The translations under genes were made by a program, and so were the position numbers. Below are positions 16,933-25,217 of a DNA stretch of 64,000 bases, one piece after another; the stretch's first letter is position 1, and every line of letters begins with the position of its first letter. Source of the DNA: Streptomyces sp. NBC_01341 (GTDB lineage Bacteria > Actinomycetota > Actinomycetes > Streptomycetales > Streptomycetaceae); NCBI RefSeq assembly GCF_035946055.1, contig NZ_CP108364.1, positions 2,170,001 through 2,234,000 of the forward strand, written 5' to 3'. The notes beneath the pieces are model-generated. The model was not told the origin of the DNA, did not search any database, and saw only the letters and a list, made by a program, of their open reading frames with translations.

Positions 16933-17375
16933 CAGCGGTCGCTTCCAAGGTGCTCGTCGGACGTGCCGGACCCCTCGGGCCCGTCGTGGGAGGGGATCAC
17001 GTAGAAGGGGAAGACCAGGCTGCGCGGGTTGTTGGTGCCCGTGATCGAGTAGCGGACGTCGATGAAGAGCACGCCCTGCTCCTCGCCGGCGGTCACCGTG
17101 ACGTCATCCACCTCGATGCGCGGTTCCCAGCGGTCCAGGCAGCTGTGCACCTCGTGCTGGATCCGGCCCGCGGTGGCCTCGTTGACGGGGGCGAACACCA
17201 TGTCGTGGATGGCGCAGCCGAATTCGGGGCGCATCGGCCGTTCGCCGGGCGCCGTCGAGAGGACGAGCCGGATGGCCTCCTCGACCTCGCGTTCCCCGCT
17301 GACCAGGGCGATGCCGCCGGTGGGGCTGATGCGCAGCGGGAAGGCCCATCCGGAGCCGACGAACTGTTCCGCCAT
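16932..17375 (-). CDS. cis9: CIS baseplate gp25/GPW-like protein
   Basis: A 147-residue GPW/gp25 family protein with GWAFPLRISPTGGIALV and the signature TAPGERPMRPEFGCAIHDMVFAP. The EPR motif (WEPRIEVDDV) is present. It acts as the sheath-attachment initiator of the baseplate, equivalent to Pvc9. ATGA overlaps on both sides show tight translational coupling to the spike and J-like genes. Confidence 0.93.
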   Translation of the reverse strand: MAEQFVGSGWAFPLRISPTGGIALVSGEREVEEAIRLVLSTAPGERPMRPEFGCAIHDMVFAPVNEATAGRIQHEVHSCLDRWEPRIEVDDVTVTAGEEQGVLFIDVRYSITGTNNPRSLVFPFYVIPSHDGPEGSGTSDEHLGSDR

Positions 17376-19273
17376 CAGACTCCTCCTACCGTCAGCACCG
17401 GCTTCATGTTGGAGGTGAGGATGCCGGTGGACTTGATCGTGGCTGCCTGCAGGCCGATGTTGATGGCCGCGGTGAGCTGGAGTGACATCCCCGCGGTGAG
17501 CGACATGGCGGCGGCGGCCGTCATGTTGAGCGCCCCGCCGGAGGTCACGGACGTGACACCGCCCGTCTTGACGGAGAGGGCGCTCGCCGCGTTGATGCTC
17601 ATCGGTCCGCCGCTGCGGATCGTCAGGGAGCCCACCGCGTTCAGCGAGAGACTGCCGCCCGCGTTGACGGCCACGGCGCCGGACCCCCGGATGGAGACCT
17701 TGCCCTTGCTGTCCACGACGATCTCGGTCTTCGTCCGGTCCAGATTGATCGTGAGCCGGTTGTCGCCGGTGGAGAGCCGCACCCCGCGCTTGAGGCCGAC
17801 GCTCTGGTCGAGCAGGTCGATACGGTTGTTGCTGCGGTCGGACAGGGTGCGCCGGGTGACCTTGCCGCGCGTGGGGTCGTACACCGGCACGTCGACGGGG
17901 TCCGGCTTGTCGACGCCGTTGTAGAGGCCGCCGATGACGTACGGGTGGTCGAGGGCGCCGCGGTCGAACGCCACCAGCACCTCGTCGTCCACGTCCGGGG
18001 AGATCATGCTGCCGCCCTTGGTCCCGCCGAGCTGGACGGTGCGGGTCCAGTCGCTGACGTACATGTCGTCGAGCCACGGGAACCTCAGCTTGACCCTTCC
18101 CTGCCTCAGCGGGTCCTTGATGTCGGTGACCAGTGCGTTCGCGACGCTCGGCAGCCCGGAGGGCCCGGCCCCGCCACCCCCGGAGGTGAGCCCGTACAGC
18201 GACCGCCACTGACGCCCGCTGACGTTCAGGAACGTCTCGTAGTGCTCCTGGTCGCCGAAGGTGTGGCGGGCGGCGGTGACCGTGTACTTGCCCTGGAACG
18301 GCTTGCCGACGTCCTTGAGTGTGACGGCGACGCCGGGTCGCAGTTCGGTGTTGCCGCGCGCCGTGATCTCCACTTCGGCGAAGGAGGAGGTCACGTCGTC
18401 CGCCACGGCGTCGGCGGCGTGCTTGACCTCGTCGAGCTTGTCGTAGGGCGTGTCCGTCACGACGAGTTCGGCCTTGCCGAACGTCTTGGAGACCTCGGAC
18501 GGCGTCGTACCGATGGCGAAGCCCGGGTTGTCCAGAGCGGGTGCCTTGGAGACCAGGGGCTGCTTGGTGGTGACGTTCCAGCCGCGCGCCTCGACAGCGG
18601 TCACCTGGTCGGCCGAGGTGACCGCCGCGCGGCAGCGAAGGATCTCCTCGCCGCCCTTCAGGAGGAGGGCGCTCTGTGCGCCGGGCGTGCTCTCCGGGGG
18701 CGCCGACGCCGCCTGCTGCCGCTTGACGAACTGGAACCTGCCCTTCGAGCTGATGGACATCACCATCTCGTTCTCGTCCGCGAGCCGCTGGACGAAGTCC
18801 CAGTCGGTGACGTTGGCCTGGCTGATGAACTCGTACTGCCCCTTGGTCCGCTGGGTCTTCCCCACCGGAATGCCGCTCTTGCGGGCGAGTTCGACGGCGA
18901 TCTCGGTGGCGGTCTTGTTCTTGTACGCCGCGACCCTGCGCTGCCGGAGCATGCGGTGGCCCTTGTCGTAACCGCGGATGACCGTGAAGGTCCCGGTGCG
19001 GTCGTAGTCGGTCTCCAGAGCGGTGACCTCTCCGGTGATCAGAGGCGTGCCCTTGCCGTCGGAGAGGGGCGCGATGACCACGGGCACGCCTATCTCGACG
19101 TTCAGCCTGGCGAGGATGTCCTTCTTGTCGTCACGGAAGGTGAGATGGAACGCGCCGGGTACCCCGGCACCGAAGTCGACCCGGCCCGCCACCAGTTTCG
19201 TGTTCTCCGGGGACTTGAGCTTCGTGCCGGCGATCTGCACCGTGAGGATGTTGGAGAAGCCGATGTCGGACAT
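17375..19273 (-). CDS. cis8: CIS central spike, VgrG/Pvc8-like
   Basis: A 632-residue VgrG-like protein. The N-terminal gp27-like half has the phage late control D signature (ADENEMVMSISSKGRFQF). A gp5 OB-fold follows with ALVTDIKDPLRQGRVKLRFPWLDD and GSMISPDVDDEVLVAFDRG, and then a C-terminal beta-helix of short repeated units rich in Gly/Ser/Ala (about residues 530-632), which forms the needle. No effector domain is fused. ATG 19273 overlaps the LysM gene stop. I see no PAAR tip gene nearby, so the spike may be blunt. Confidence 0.93.
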   Translation of the reverse strand: MSDIGFSNILTVQIAGTKLKSPENTKLVAGRVDFGAGVPGAFHLTFRDDKKDILARLNVEIGVPVVIAPLSDGKGTPLITGEVTALETDYDRTGTFTVIRGYDKGHRMLRQRRVAAYKNKTATEIAVELARKSGIPVGKTQRTKGQYEFISQANVTDWDFVQRLADENEMVMSISSKGRFQFVKRQQAASAPPESTPGAQSALLLKGGEEILRCRAAVTSADQVTAVEARGWNVTTKQPLVSKAPALDNPGFAIGTTPSEVSKTFGKAELVVTDTPYDKLDEVKHAADAVADDVTSSFAEVEITARGNTELRPGVAVTLKDVGKPFQGKYTVTAARHTFGDQEHYETFLNVSGRQWRSLYGLTSGGGGAGPSGLPSVANALVTDIKDPLRQGRVKLRFPWLDDMYVSDWTRTVQLGGTKGGSMISPDVDDEVLVAFDRGALDHPYVIGGLYNGVDKPDPVDVPVYDPTRGKVTRRTLSDRSNNRIDLLDQSVGLKRGVRLSTGDNRLTINLDRTKTEIVVDSKGKVSIRGSGAVAVNAGGSLSLNAVGSLTIRSGGPMSINAASALSVKTGGVTSVTSGGALNMTAAAAMSLTAGMSLQLTAAINIGLQAATIKSTGILTSNMKPVLTVGGV

Positions 19274-19995
19274 CAGGCGCCGACCTCTTCGGCGGCGGGA
19301 AGCATCAGCTCGACGCCGGGCGTCAGTGCCTTCGGGTCGTCGATGCCGTTGGCCTCGGCGATCGTGCGCCACACGGTGGCGTCGCCGTACTCGCGCCATG
19401 CGAGGAGCGGGAGCGAGTCACCGGCCACGACCCGGTGCACCCGGCGGGTGGTGAGCGCGCCGGAAGTGGGGTTCTGGCCCGGGGTGCTGCTCGGGATCTC
19501 GTGCAGGTTCACCTGGCAGACGGCCCGGATCGGCATACCGTTGGTGTTGAACAGGGTGTACTGGGCCTCCACGGAACTGACGTACGCGTTGAAGCGTGCG
19601 GTGGAGAAGGCACCCCACTCGAAGACCACCCACGGGGTCGACGGCTGATTCGCCGCGATGCTCGCGGTGGTCGTCTCGCAGCAGGAGAAGAGGGCTTCCA
19701 CCTTCTTGCGCACGTCGTTGCTGTCCGGGTCGTCGGAGCGGTCGAGGAAGATCTCCACCGTCATCTCCCGGGGCTCGGGCCCCATGAACTCCGGGACGGC
19801 GCCGTCCCGCACCGCGGCGGTGGGCGTGGTCTTCCACTGAGCCCTGCGGGTGAGCGACAGCTGGGACGGATTGAAGTCGAAATTGAACGTCTTCATGAGC
19901 GCGCCGGGCTTGGTGCTGCTGCCGATCGGCGGCTGGTGGATGGCGAGCGTCGCCCGCACCAGGCTGTCGCCGATACCGAAGTTGGCGAGGTTCAT
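19273..19995 (-). CDS. cis7: CIS LysM baseplate protein
   Basis: A 240-residue Pvc7/gp53-like protein. The N-terminal part (MKTFNFDFNPSQLSLTRRAQW, EIFLDRSDDPDSNDVRKKVEALFSCCE) packs onto the baseplate hub. The C-terminal LysM domain (HRVVAGDSLPLLAWREYGDATVWRTIAEANGIDDP...) is about residues 185-235. In related systems this protein joins hub and wedge; the LysM probably serves assembly rather than cell-wall binding. It is 3 nt from the tube gene upstream. Confidence 0.9.
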   Translation of the reverse strand: MNLANFGIGDSLVRATLAIHQPPIGSSTKPGALMKTFNFDFNPSQLSLTRRAQWKTTPTAAVRDGAVPEFMGPEPREMTVEIFLDRSDDPDSNDVRKKVEALFSCCETTTASIAANQPSTPWVVFEWGAFSTARFNAYVSSVEAQYTLFNTNGMPIRAVCQVNLHEIPSSTPGQNPTSGALTTRRVHRVVAGDSLPLLAWREYGDATVWRTIAEANGIDDPKALTPGVELMLPAAEEVGA

Positions 19996-19998
19996 CGG

Positions 19999-20436
19999 CT
20001 ACGCCGCCCCCGCGTCCGTGAATCCGTGATGGGCGATCTCCAGGACCTCGGTGGCCACGGCGGGGTTCGCCGGGTCGAAGGAAGGACCGCGCCAGCTCAC
20101 GGGGAGTACGTCGATCAGTCCCCACTGGGCGACGGTCGAGCCGTCCGCGCGCAGTGCGGCGATCTGCCCGGTGGGCCGGGTGACGCCGGTGGTCACGGAG
20201 GAGATCCACTCCGCCACCTTCGCGGTCTCCTCGGTGAGTGGCCGGGTCAGCGTGATGTTGGAGAAGGTGATACGGGAGGGCAGTTGCCAGACGAATCCGT
20301 TGTTGCCGCCCTCCTGCCGCTGCTCGATCTCGACCTGGGAGGAGAGCCCTTCGCAGCCGTTGAAGTTGCCCAGGCTCTCACCGTCGATGGTGAGGTTGAA
20401 GAAGATGGTGGAGCCTGCGTCGAGTTCCTGGGGCAT
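19999..20436 (-). CDS. CIS tube-initiator (second gp19-like tube protein)
   Basis: A 145-residue phage tail tube (gp19/DUF4255-unrelated) family protein, opening FFNLTIDGESLGNFNGCEGLSSQVEIEQRQEGG and containing the long beta-hairpin typical of tube proteins. It lies next to the hub genes, as Pvc5 does, so it probably forms the first tube ring on the spike rather than the main tube. AGGAAGG precedes the ATG. An 83-nt gap separates it from the large upstream gene, unusually wide for this operon. Confidence 0.85.
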   Translation of the reverse strand: MPQELDAGSTIFFNLTIDGESLGNFNGCEGLSSQVEIEQRQEGGNNGFVWQLPSRITFSNITLTRPLTEETAKVAEWISSVTTGVTRPTGQIAALRADGSTVAQWGLIDVLPVSWRGPSFDPANPAVATEVLEIAHHGFTDAGAA

Positions 20437-20519
20437 CGGGTGGGGCCTTCCTGCGGTTCCACGTGCGGTCGGGGCGGGGTTCCCGGGGGCGGGACGTACG
20501 GGCGCGGGCTCGGGGCCCG

Positions 20520-23500
20520 TCAGTGGCGTGGGTCGCGCAGTCTGCCGATCCGTTCTCGGTCGAGTCGTAGCTCGGTGCGCAGCAGCCGGGTCATCGGCCC
20601 GATCAGCCGGTGGACCAGTTCCGCCACCTGGTCCTCCTTCAGCTCGCGCGGTGCGAACCGGCTCGTCACCGAGGGCGCGGGCCGGTCCGCGGAGGCCGCG
20701 CCACCGCCCCCGGTCCGTTGCACCGCGACGGACGTGGCCCGGGGAGGTGCGGTCACGCGCGCGGGGGCAGGTGCCGGGGTCCGTACGGGAGACGGGAGCG
20801 GCGAGGGCCGCGCGGACGCGACCGCCGGCGCGCGCTGCACGGGGAGCGCGGCGGGCGGAGCGGTCCGGCCCGGCGACAGCGGCACGACGGGGCTCCGGAC
20901 CGGCCGGTCCGCAGAGGCGGCACGGGCATTCGAGGTTCCGGGTGCGTGGGCGGCCGGGCCCTGGGGGGTTCCGGGGAGGGGCGGCCCTGACGCGGGCAGG
21001 GACGCGGCGCGCTGAACGACCGGGAAGGCCGTGGCGGCGCCGTCGAGACGGTGTCCTTGGCTGCCGCCGGGCCGCGCAGGGGCGGGCGCCGTGGTGGCGG
21101 CGGCGACGGAACCGGCGGGGCCGGCGGTTGTCAGGGGCTGCCTGCGGACGGCGGCGGACGGCACAGGCGACGGCGACGGCGCCGCGGCACGTTGTACCGC
21201 GGGCCGGCGTGCGTCGGCGCTACCGGTGGGCCCCGGGGCCGGACGTGCTGTGGCCTCGGTCCGGACACGCCGCAGACGCACGGCCGTCGGGGCACTCCTC
21301 GGCGCGGGGGCAGGCGCCTGCGGGGAGCGCGGTACTGCCGGACGGACGCCCGGGGTCGTGGATGTCCCGGGAGCGGCGGCCCGTACGGCGGCGGAGGAGG
21401 CGCCGGCTGTCGGGGCCTCGCCGCGTCGCGGCGATGCGGGCGCCGGAGCGCTGCCCGCCCCCGCGCCCCGGGACTCCGGCCCTGTCCCCACCGGCGACGG
21501 CGTGAACCCGGCGGCTGTCACCGGACGTGCGGAACCCACCAGCGGGGCGACCGGCGCGGGCCGTGTCCGCGACGCCGAAGGCGCGTCGGCCGATGCCACG
21601 GACACGGCGGACGCGGCGGGCGTTCGCACGACGGGCGGCAGGGCACTCGCCCGGGCCGCACGGTTGTGGGAGCCCGGAGAAGGGACGGAGGCCGGGACGG
21701 GGACGGCCGCGGGGATTCGTGGCGGGGTCCGGGGTGGCGGTGAGGTCCGGGACGCGGACGACCGCTGCACGGGCGGCGCGTGGCCCGAACGGCCTGATAC
21801 GGATGCGTCAGCCGCGACTGGTCGCGCCGGCTCCCGTGCCGCGGACCCGGCGTCGGACCCGATCGCGGGACCGGCGGTCGCTGCCGGCAGCGGCCGTGGC
21901 CGGCTCACAGGAGGGGTCACCGGCCGCCGCACCGGCACGGTCACCGGTGCTGCCCGCTGCACGGGCGCCGCAGCGGGCGACCGGACGGCTCCGGATCCGC
22001 TCGCCGCGACGGGAAGCGCCGGACCCGGCGACGGGGTGGTCGTGTCGCCGCCGCTCCCGGCGGGGCGGCTCAGTGGCCGGACGGGAGCGCCGGACACCGG
22101 CGCACCAGGGGCGGCCGGCGGGTGGGAACGGCGAGCCTCTGCCGCGTGGGCGGCCGCCGGGAGAGCACCGGGACGGACGTGGGGAGCTTGTACGGGGCCT
22201 CGTGCGGGTGCGGGAGACCGCCGCACCGGTGGTTCGCCGGCCGGGCGGGACCCATCCCTCGGACCGCCCGGCGTCGGCAGAGCAGCCGGGTCGGCCGCCC
22301 CTGAGGCAGCGAGCCGCTGCACCGGTGGCGAACCGCCGGTCCTCCCCGCCGCCGGACCGGCGGGCGCCACGGAGTTCGCGCGCGTCGGAACGACCGGGGG
22401 CCCGGCGCTGGTGCCGGGCGTCGGCACCGCGCCGCTCGCACGTCTGCCCGAGCCGGAGGAGCTGGACGCGTCGGCGGATCCGGAGGGGCCCGGCCCGGAA
22501 TCCGGACCGGCCACGGTGCTCGCAGGCCGGGGCGCGCCCGAGGACGTGCCGCCTGCGACGCTGCCGCGCCGTACGGGCGGCGCCGTTGCGGGCGTGGCAG
22601 CGGGCGTGGGCGCCGGCCGCGCGGGCGGCGACGCCGGGACGCTCGGGCTCGGCCGGCCGTCGGCCGCCGACGAACGTTGTACGGGGGATGTGCGGCCGGG
22701 AGCAGGGGCGCCGGTCTGCCGGCGCACCGCAGGGGCAGCCGCCTCACCGGCGACAGGCCGGCTCGACGGAGCGCCCAGCCCCGGCCGGACGGCCGGACGC
22801 GGCCCGGGCGTACCGGCTCCCGACGGCCCGGCCCCCGGCGCGCCTGCCTGGCGCGCAACAGCCCCCGGAGGGGCCACCGGTGTCGTCCGGGCAGGGGGTG
22901 TTCCGTCCTTCCCACCGGTGCCGGACGCAGGCGGTGGGCCAGCCGGCGACTCCGGTCCTGGCGAGGACGGTCGCACGACGGGTGCGGTGACGCCACGACG
23001 CTCCTGCGCCGGGGTGGCCTGCGCTGTCCGTGGTCCCGGCGGGACCACAGGTCCTGACAGAGGTGGCCCGAGCGACGAGCGCCGGGGCGGCACGGAACCC
23101 GCCGGACCGGGCGCCCGACCGGGAGCCTTCGCCTCACGTCGCTGGACGGGGAGTGAGGAGGTGCGAGCCGGAGGAGTCCTGTCGGACGGGGCCGCCGCCT
23201 CGGGAGCCCTCGTCGGACCAGGCTGCCGGGGGCCCGGCGCATCGGTCCGCGCGGAGCCCCCACGGGGCCCGTCCTGGTCTCCCTCCGAGCGCCGGCCACG
23301 AACAGCGGCAGCCGGAGACCCGGAGCCCGGAGAGAGGGGTGCGCGGGAAGCGCGAGCCGGAGACGAGGCAGCGGGAGGCGTAGGCGCGGGCACCGGAGCG
23401 GACGTCGGCACCGGTTCCCGCGCGCCTGGTCCAGCAGCCGCCGGGGCGGACGTCGCCCTGCTCGGCACCACCGCGGGCAGGGCCCTGCGCTGGACTGTGG

Positions 23501-24062
23501 CCGGGATGGAAGCACGGGTCAGCGCCGAAGGTGCGGGCGCGGGCCGGGGACGGACGGGGGCGACACGCGGGCCCCGTGCGCGCTGGACCGAAGGACCCTG
23601 CCGCTCGCCGAGGCCACCCGGATCGCGGGCTCCTCCGTCATCGTGGGGGACGGCGGCCGGCGGGGAGAGCCTGGCCTCACGGAGGGCTGCCGGACCGGAC
23701 CCCACGGCGAACGTCTGCGTGTCCTTGATGAGACCGGTCGGCGCATCGTCCAGGACGGCGTGCGAGAGGGTCCCCGTGAAGGAGTGGTTCTGCCAGGTGG
23801 TCAGCGAGGCGCCGAATTCCGCGGACGCGACCGTCTGCCACCCCGGCGCCGGCATCGCGCGCCGGATCGGCGGCAGACCCGCCCAGCCCTGGCCCCGACC
23901 GGAAACACCGGCACCGGTGCCCGCGGGGGCGCCGTCGCCGACGGACGTCGCGGGAAGGGGGGCCGGCACCGTGCCGTCCCCGCCCGCACCGCGCTCCCGG
24001 CCGTTGCCCTGGCTCGGACCGCCACCCCGGCCCCGGCCCTTGAGCCGGTCGAATATGCCCAT
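20520..24062 (-). CDS. Giant Pro/Ala/Ser-rich CIS protein with repeated VQR motifs
   Basis: A 1180-residue protein. About 130 N-terminal residues (MGIFDRLKGRG...; PAPGWQTVASAEFGASLTTWQNHSFTGTLSHAVLDD) look folded. About residues 130-1130 are low-complexity Pro/Ala/Ser/Gly/Arg sequence with at least eleven scattered (P/A/T/S)VQR motifs and related VRR motifs. The last 45 residues (ELKEDQVAELVHRLIGPMTRLLRTEL) form a helical module. The ATG overlaps the upstream stop (TGATG). The position between two small genes and the tube initiator is conserved in Streptomyces CIS loci as far as I recall. Function is unknown; a flexible length-determining or cargo-organising protein is possible. Confidence 0.75.
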   Translation of the reverse strand: MGIFDRLKGRGRGGGPSQGNGRERGAGGDGTVPAPLPATSVGDGAPAGTGAGVSGRGQGWAGLPPIRRAMPAPGWQTVASAEFGASLTTWQNHSFTGTLSHAVLDDAPTGLIKDTQTFAVGSGPAALREARLSPPAAVPHDDGGARDPGGLGERQGPSVQRARGPRVAPVRPRPAPAPSALTRASIPATVQRRALPAVVPSRATSAPAAAGPGAREPVPTSAPVPAPTPPAASSPARASRAPLSPGSGSPAAAVRGRRSEGDQDGPRGGSARTDAPGPRQPGPTRAPEAAAPSDRTPPARTSSLPVQRREAKAPGRAPGPAGSVPPRRSSLGPPLSGPVVPPGPRTAQATPAQERRGVTAPVVRPSSPGPESPAGPPPASGTGGKDGTPPARTTPVAPPGAVARQAGAPGAGPSGAGTPGPRPAVRPGLGAPSSRPVAGEAAAPAVRRQTGAPAPGRTSPVQRSSAADGRPSPSVPASPPARPAPTPAATPATAPPVRRGSVAGGTSSGAPRPASTVAGPDSGPGPSGSADASSSSGSGRRASGAVPTPGTSAGPPVVPTRANSVAPAGPAAGRTGGSPPVQRLAASGAADPAALPTPGGPRDGSRPAGEPPVRRSPAPARGPVQAPHVRPGALPAAAHAAEARRSHPPAAPGAPVSGAPVRPLSRPAGSGGDTTTPSPGPALPVAASGSGAVRSPAAAPVQRAAPVTVPVRRPVTPPVSRPRPLPAATAGPAIGSDAGSAAREPARPVAADASVSGRSGHAPPVQRSSASRTSPPPRTPPRIPAAVPVPASVPSPGSHNRAARASALPPVVRTPAASAVSVASADAPSASRTRPAPVAPLVGSARPVTAAGFTPSPVGTGPESRGAGAGSAPAPASPRRGEAPTAGASSAAVRAAAPGTSTTPGVRPAVPRSPQAPAPAPRSAPTAVRLRRVRTEATARPAPGPTGSADARRPAVQRAAAPSPSPVPSAAVRRQPLTTAGPAGSVAAATTAPAPARPGGSQGHRLDGAATAFPVVQRAASLPASGPPLPGTPQGPAAHAPGTSNARAASADRPVRSPVVPLSPGRTAPPAALPVQRAPAVASARPSPLPSPVRTPAPAPARVTAPPRATSVAVQRTGGGGAASADRPAPSVTSRFAPRELKEDQVAELVHRLIGPMTRLLRTELRLDRERIGRLRDPRH

Positions 24063-24220
24063 CACCGCTCCGTCGCAGCACGCGTCACCAACGTGGCGAT
24101 CTGCTCGGCGAACCGCCGCCGCTCACGGTGTTCCAGGTCCAGAATGTCGTCCAGGTTCCAGTGGAAGTGGAAGGCGATGTACGCGATCTCCTCATGAATC
24201 CGGTCGGTCGCGTACGTCAC
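24062..24220 (-). CDS. DUF6760-like 52-residue CIS protein
   Basis: A 52-residue protein, MTYATDRIHEEIAYIAFHFH..., read directly from the DNA; it is too short for many gene finders. The pattern EEIAYIAFHFHWNLDDILDLEHRERRRF is typical of small helical proteins of phage-tail/CIS clusters that lie between tube and tape-measure-like genes. GTG 24220 overlaps the upstream stop (GTGA) and its TGA overlaps the next ATG. It is probably an assembly chaperone. Confidence 0.8.
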   Translation of the reverse strand: MTYATDRIHEEIAYIAFHFHWNLDDILDLEHRERRRFAEQIATLVTRAATER

Positions 24221-24699
24221 GATTCCCCCAGGCGGCTCCCGCCGAGCTCGACCTCGAACGGCTGCTCGCAGTGCGGGCAGGACACGCCGGCCCTGGTGTG
24301 GCCCTCGGCGTTGACCTGACGGTAGAAGTCCTGGAGGAAGGCGAGGTCGGAGGCGAACATGTTCTCCACCACGCCGTCGTGCATGTGTGCCACGGTGCCC
24401 AACTGGGTGATGACCCGGCCGAGCAGCACCACCGAGAGATACGCGGGGTTCTCCTGCACCCGCATGTCCCGCAGCGGGATCAGCTCGTCCCTGGCGGTCG
24501 CCAGTCGCATGACACCCTCGCGGTGCACGGTTCCCATGTCGTCCACGTAGCCGCGCGGCAACTCGAACGCGAACTCGGTCCGCAACTGCTGCCGTGCAGG
24601 GGGTGCTTCCGCCGGTGCGACGGCCGGGGCCGCCACGTCCGCGAAAGCGGATGTGGCGGCAGCGGCGTCGGCGGCGGGCCTGGCAGGTCCGCGGCGCAT
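24217..24699 (-). CDS. CIS assembly protein with CPHC motif
   Basis: A 160-residue protein. An Ala/Pro-rich leader (1-37) is followed by FAFELPRGYVDDMGTVHREGVMRLATARDELIPL, which resembles phage tail assembly chaperone-like proteins. It ends with a single CPHCEQPFEVEL knuckle that lacks a second CxxC pair. ATG 24699 shares its A with the tube stop (TAATG), so it is coupled to the main tube gene. Together with the 52-residue protein it matches the gp-E/gp-ET-like pair that precedes tape-measure genes in phages; this analogy is inference. Confidence 0.75.
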   Translation of the reverse strand: MRRGPARPAADAAAATSAFADVAAPAVAPAEAPPARQQLRTEFAFELPRGYVDDMGTVHREGVMRLATARDELIPLRDMRVQENPAYLSVVLLGRVITQLGTVAHMHDGVVENMFASDLAFLQDFYRQVNAEGHTRAGVSCPHCEQPFEVELGGSRLGES

Positions 24700-25142
24700 T
24701 ACTCGGTGACCAGCTCTTCGTAGACGATCGTGACGGTCTCGGTCATCACGGAGGCCTCGCCCGCCGTCGCCGCCGCGCCCATCACCTTGGTGCACCAGGC
24801 GTTACGCAGGTGCTGACGCCTGACCGGGTTGTACTGGTAGTCCATGTAGATGATGCTCGCGTTCTTACGGGCCGAGCCCATGTCGCCGCGCAGCGAGGCG
24901 TTGATCCACTCGGTGAAGGCGGTGGACTGCTCCATGCCGCGTGTGACGGTGGTCTCGCCGGCCTTCTTCACACCGGGCATCTTCTTGGTGATCGGCTGGC
25001 CGTTCGCCGAGACCTGCTGGTACTCGATGACGTCCTGTTCCATCCCCACCTCGCCCACGGCGTGGAGGTACTCGACCATGACTCCGTCGATCTGGAGGCC
25101 GAAGTTGTGGGTGGTGAGGGCGTCACCCTGGGAGAGACTCAT
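24699..25142 (-). CDS. cis1: CIS main inner tube protein
   Basis: A 147-residue gp19-family tube protein (HNFGLQIDGVMVEYLHAVGEVGMEQDVIEYQQ; EWINASLRGDMGSARKNASIIYMDYQ). It polymerises as hexamer rings inside the sheath and carries cargo. It is directly downstream of the sheath gene with a 75-nt gap and has AAGGAA before ATG. Its position fits the main tube (Pvc1 equivalent). Confidence 0.92.
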   Translation of the reverse strand: MSLSQGDALTTHNFGLQIDGVMVEYLHAVGEVGMEQDVIEYQQVSANGQPITKKMPGVKKAGETTVTRGMEQSTAFTEWINASLRGDMGSARKNASIIYMDYQYNPVRRQHLRNAWCTKVMGAAATAGEASVMTETVTIVYEELVTE

Positions 25143-25217
25143 GAAAAGCCGTTCCTTCTACTGAGGCTGGGACCTGTGGTTGTACGGGGGATCGAGCGGG
25201 GCCGAGGGCTGTGACGT

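Noticed and set aside
21031..24723. A 1230-codon plus-strand frame opposite the giant CIS gene
   Set aside because: Antisense shadow of a low-complexity Pro/Ala-rich gene; the minus-strand gene has coupled start and stop sites and conserved ends.
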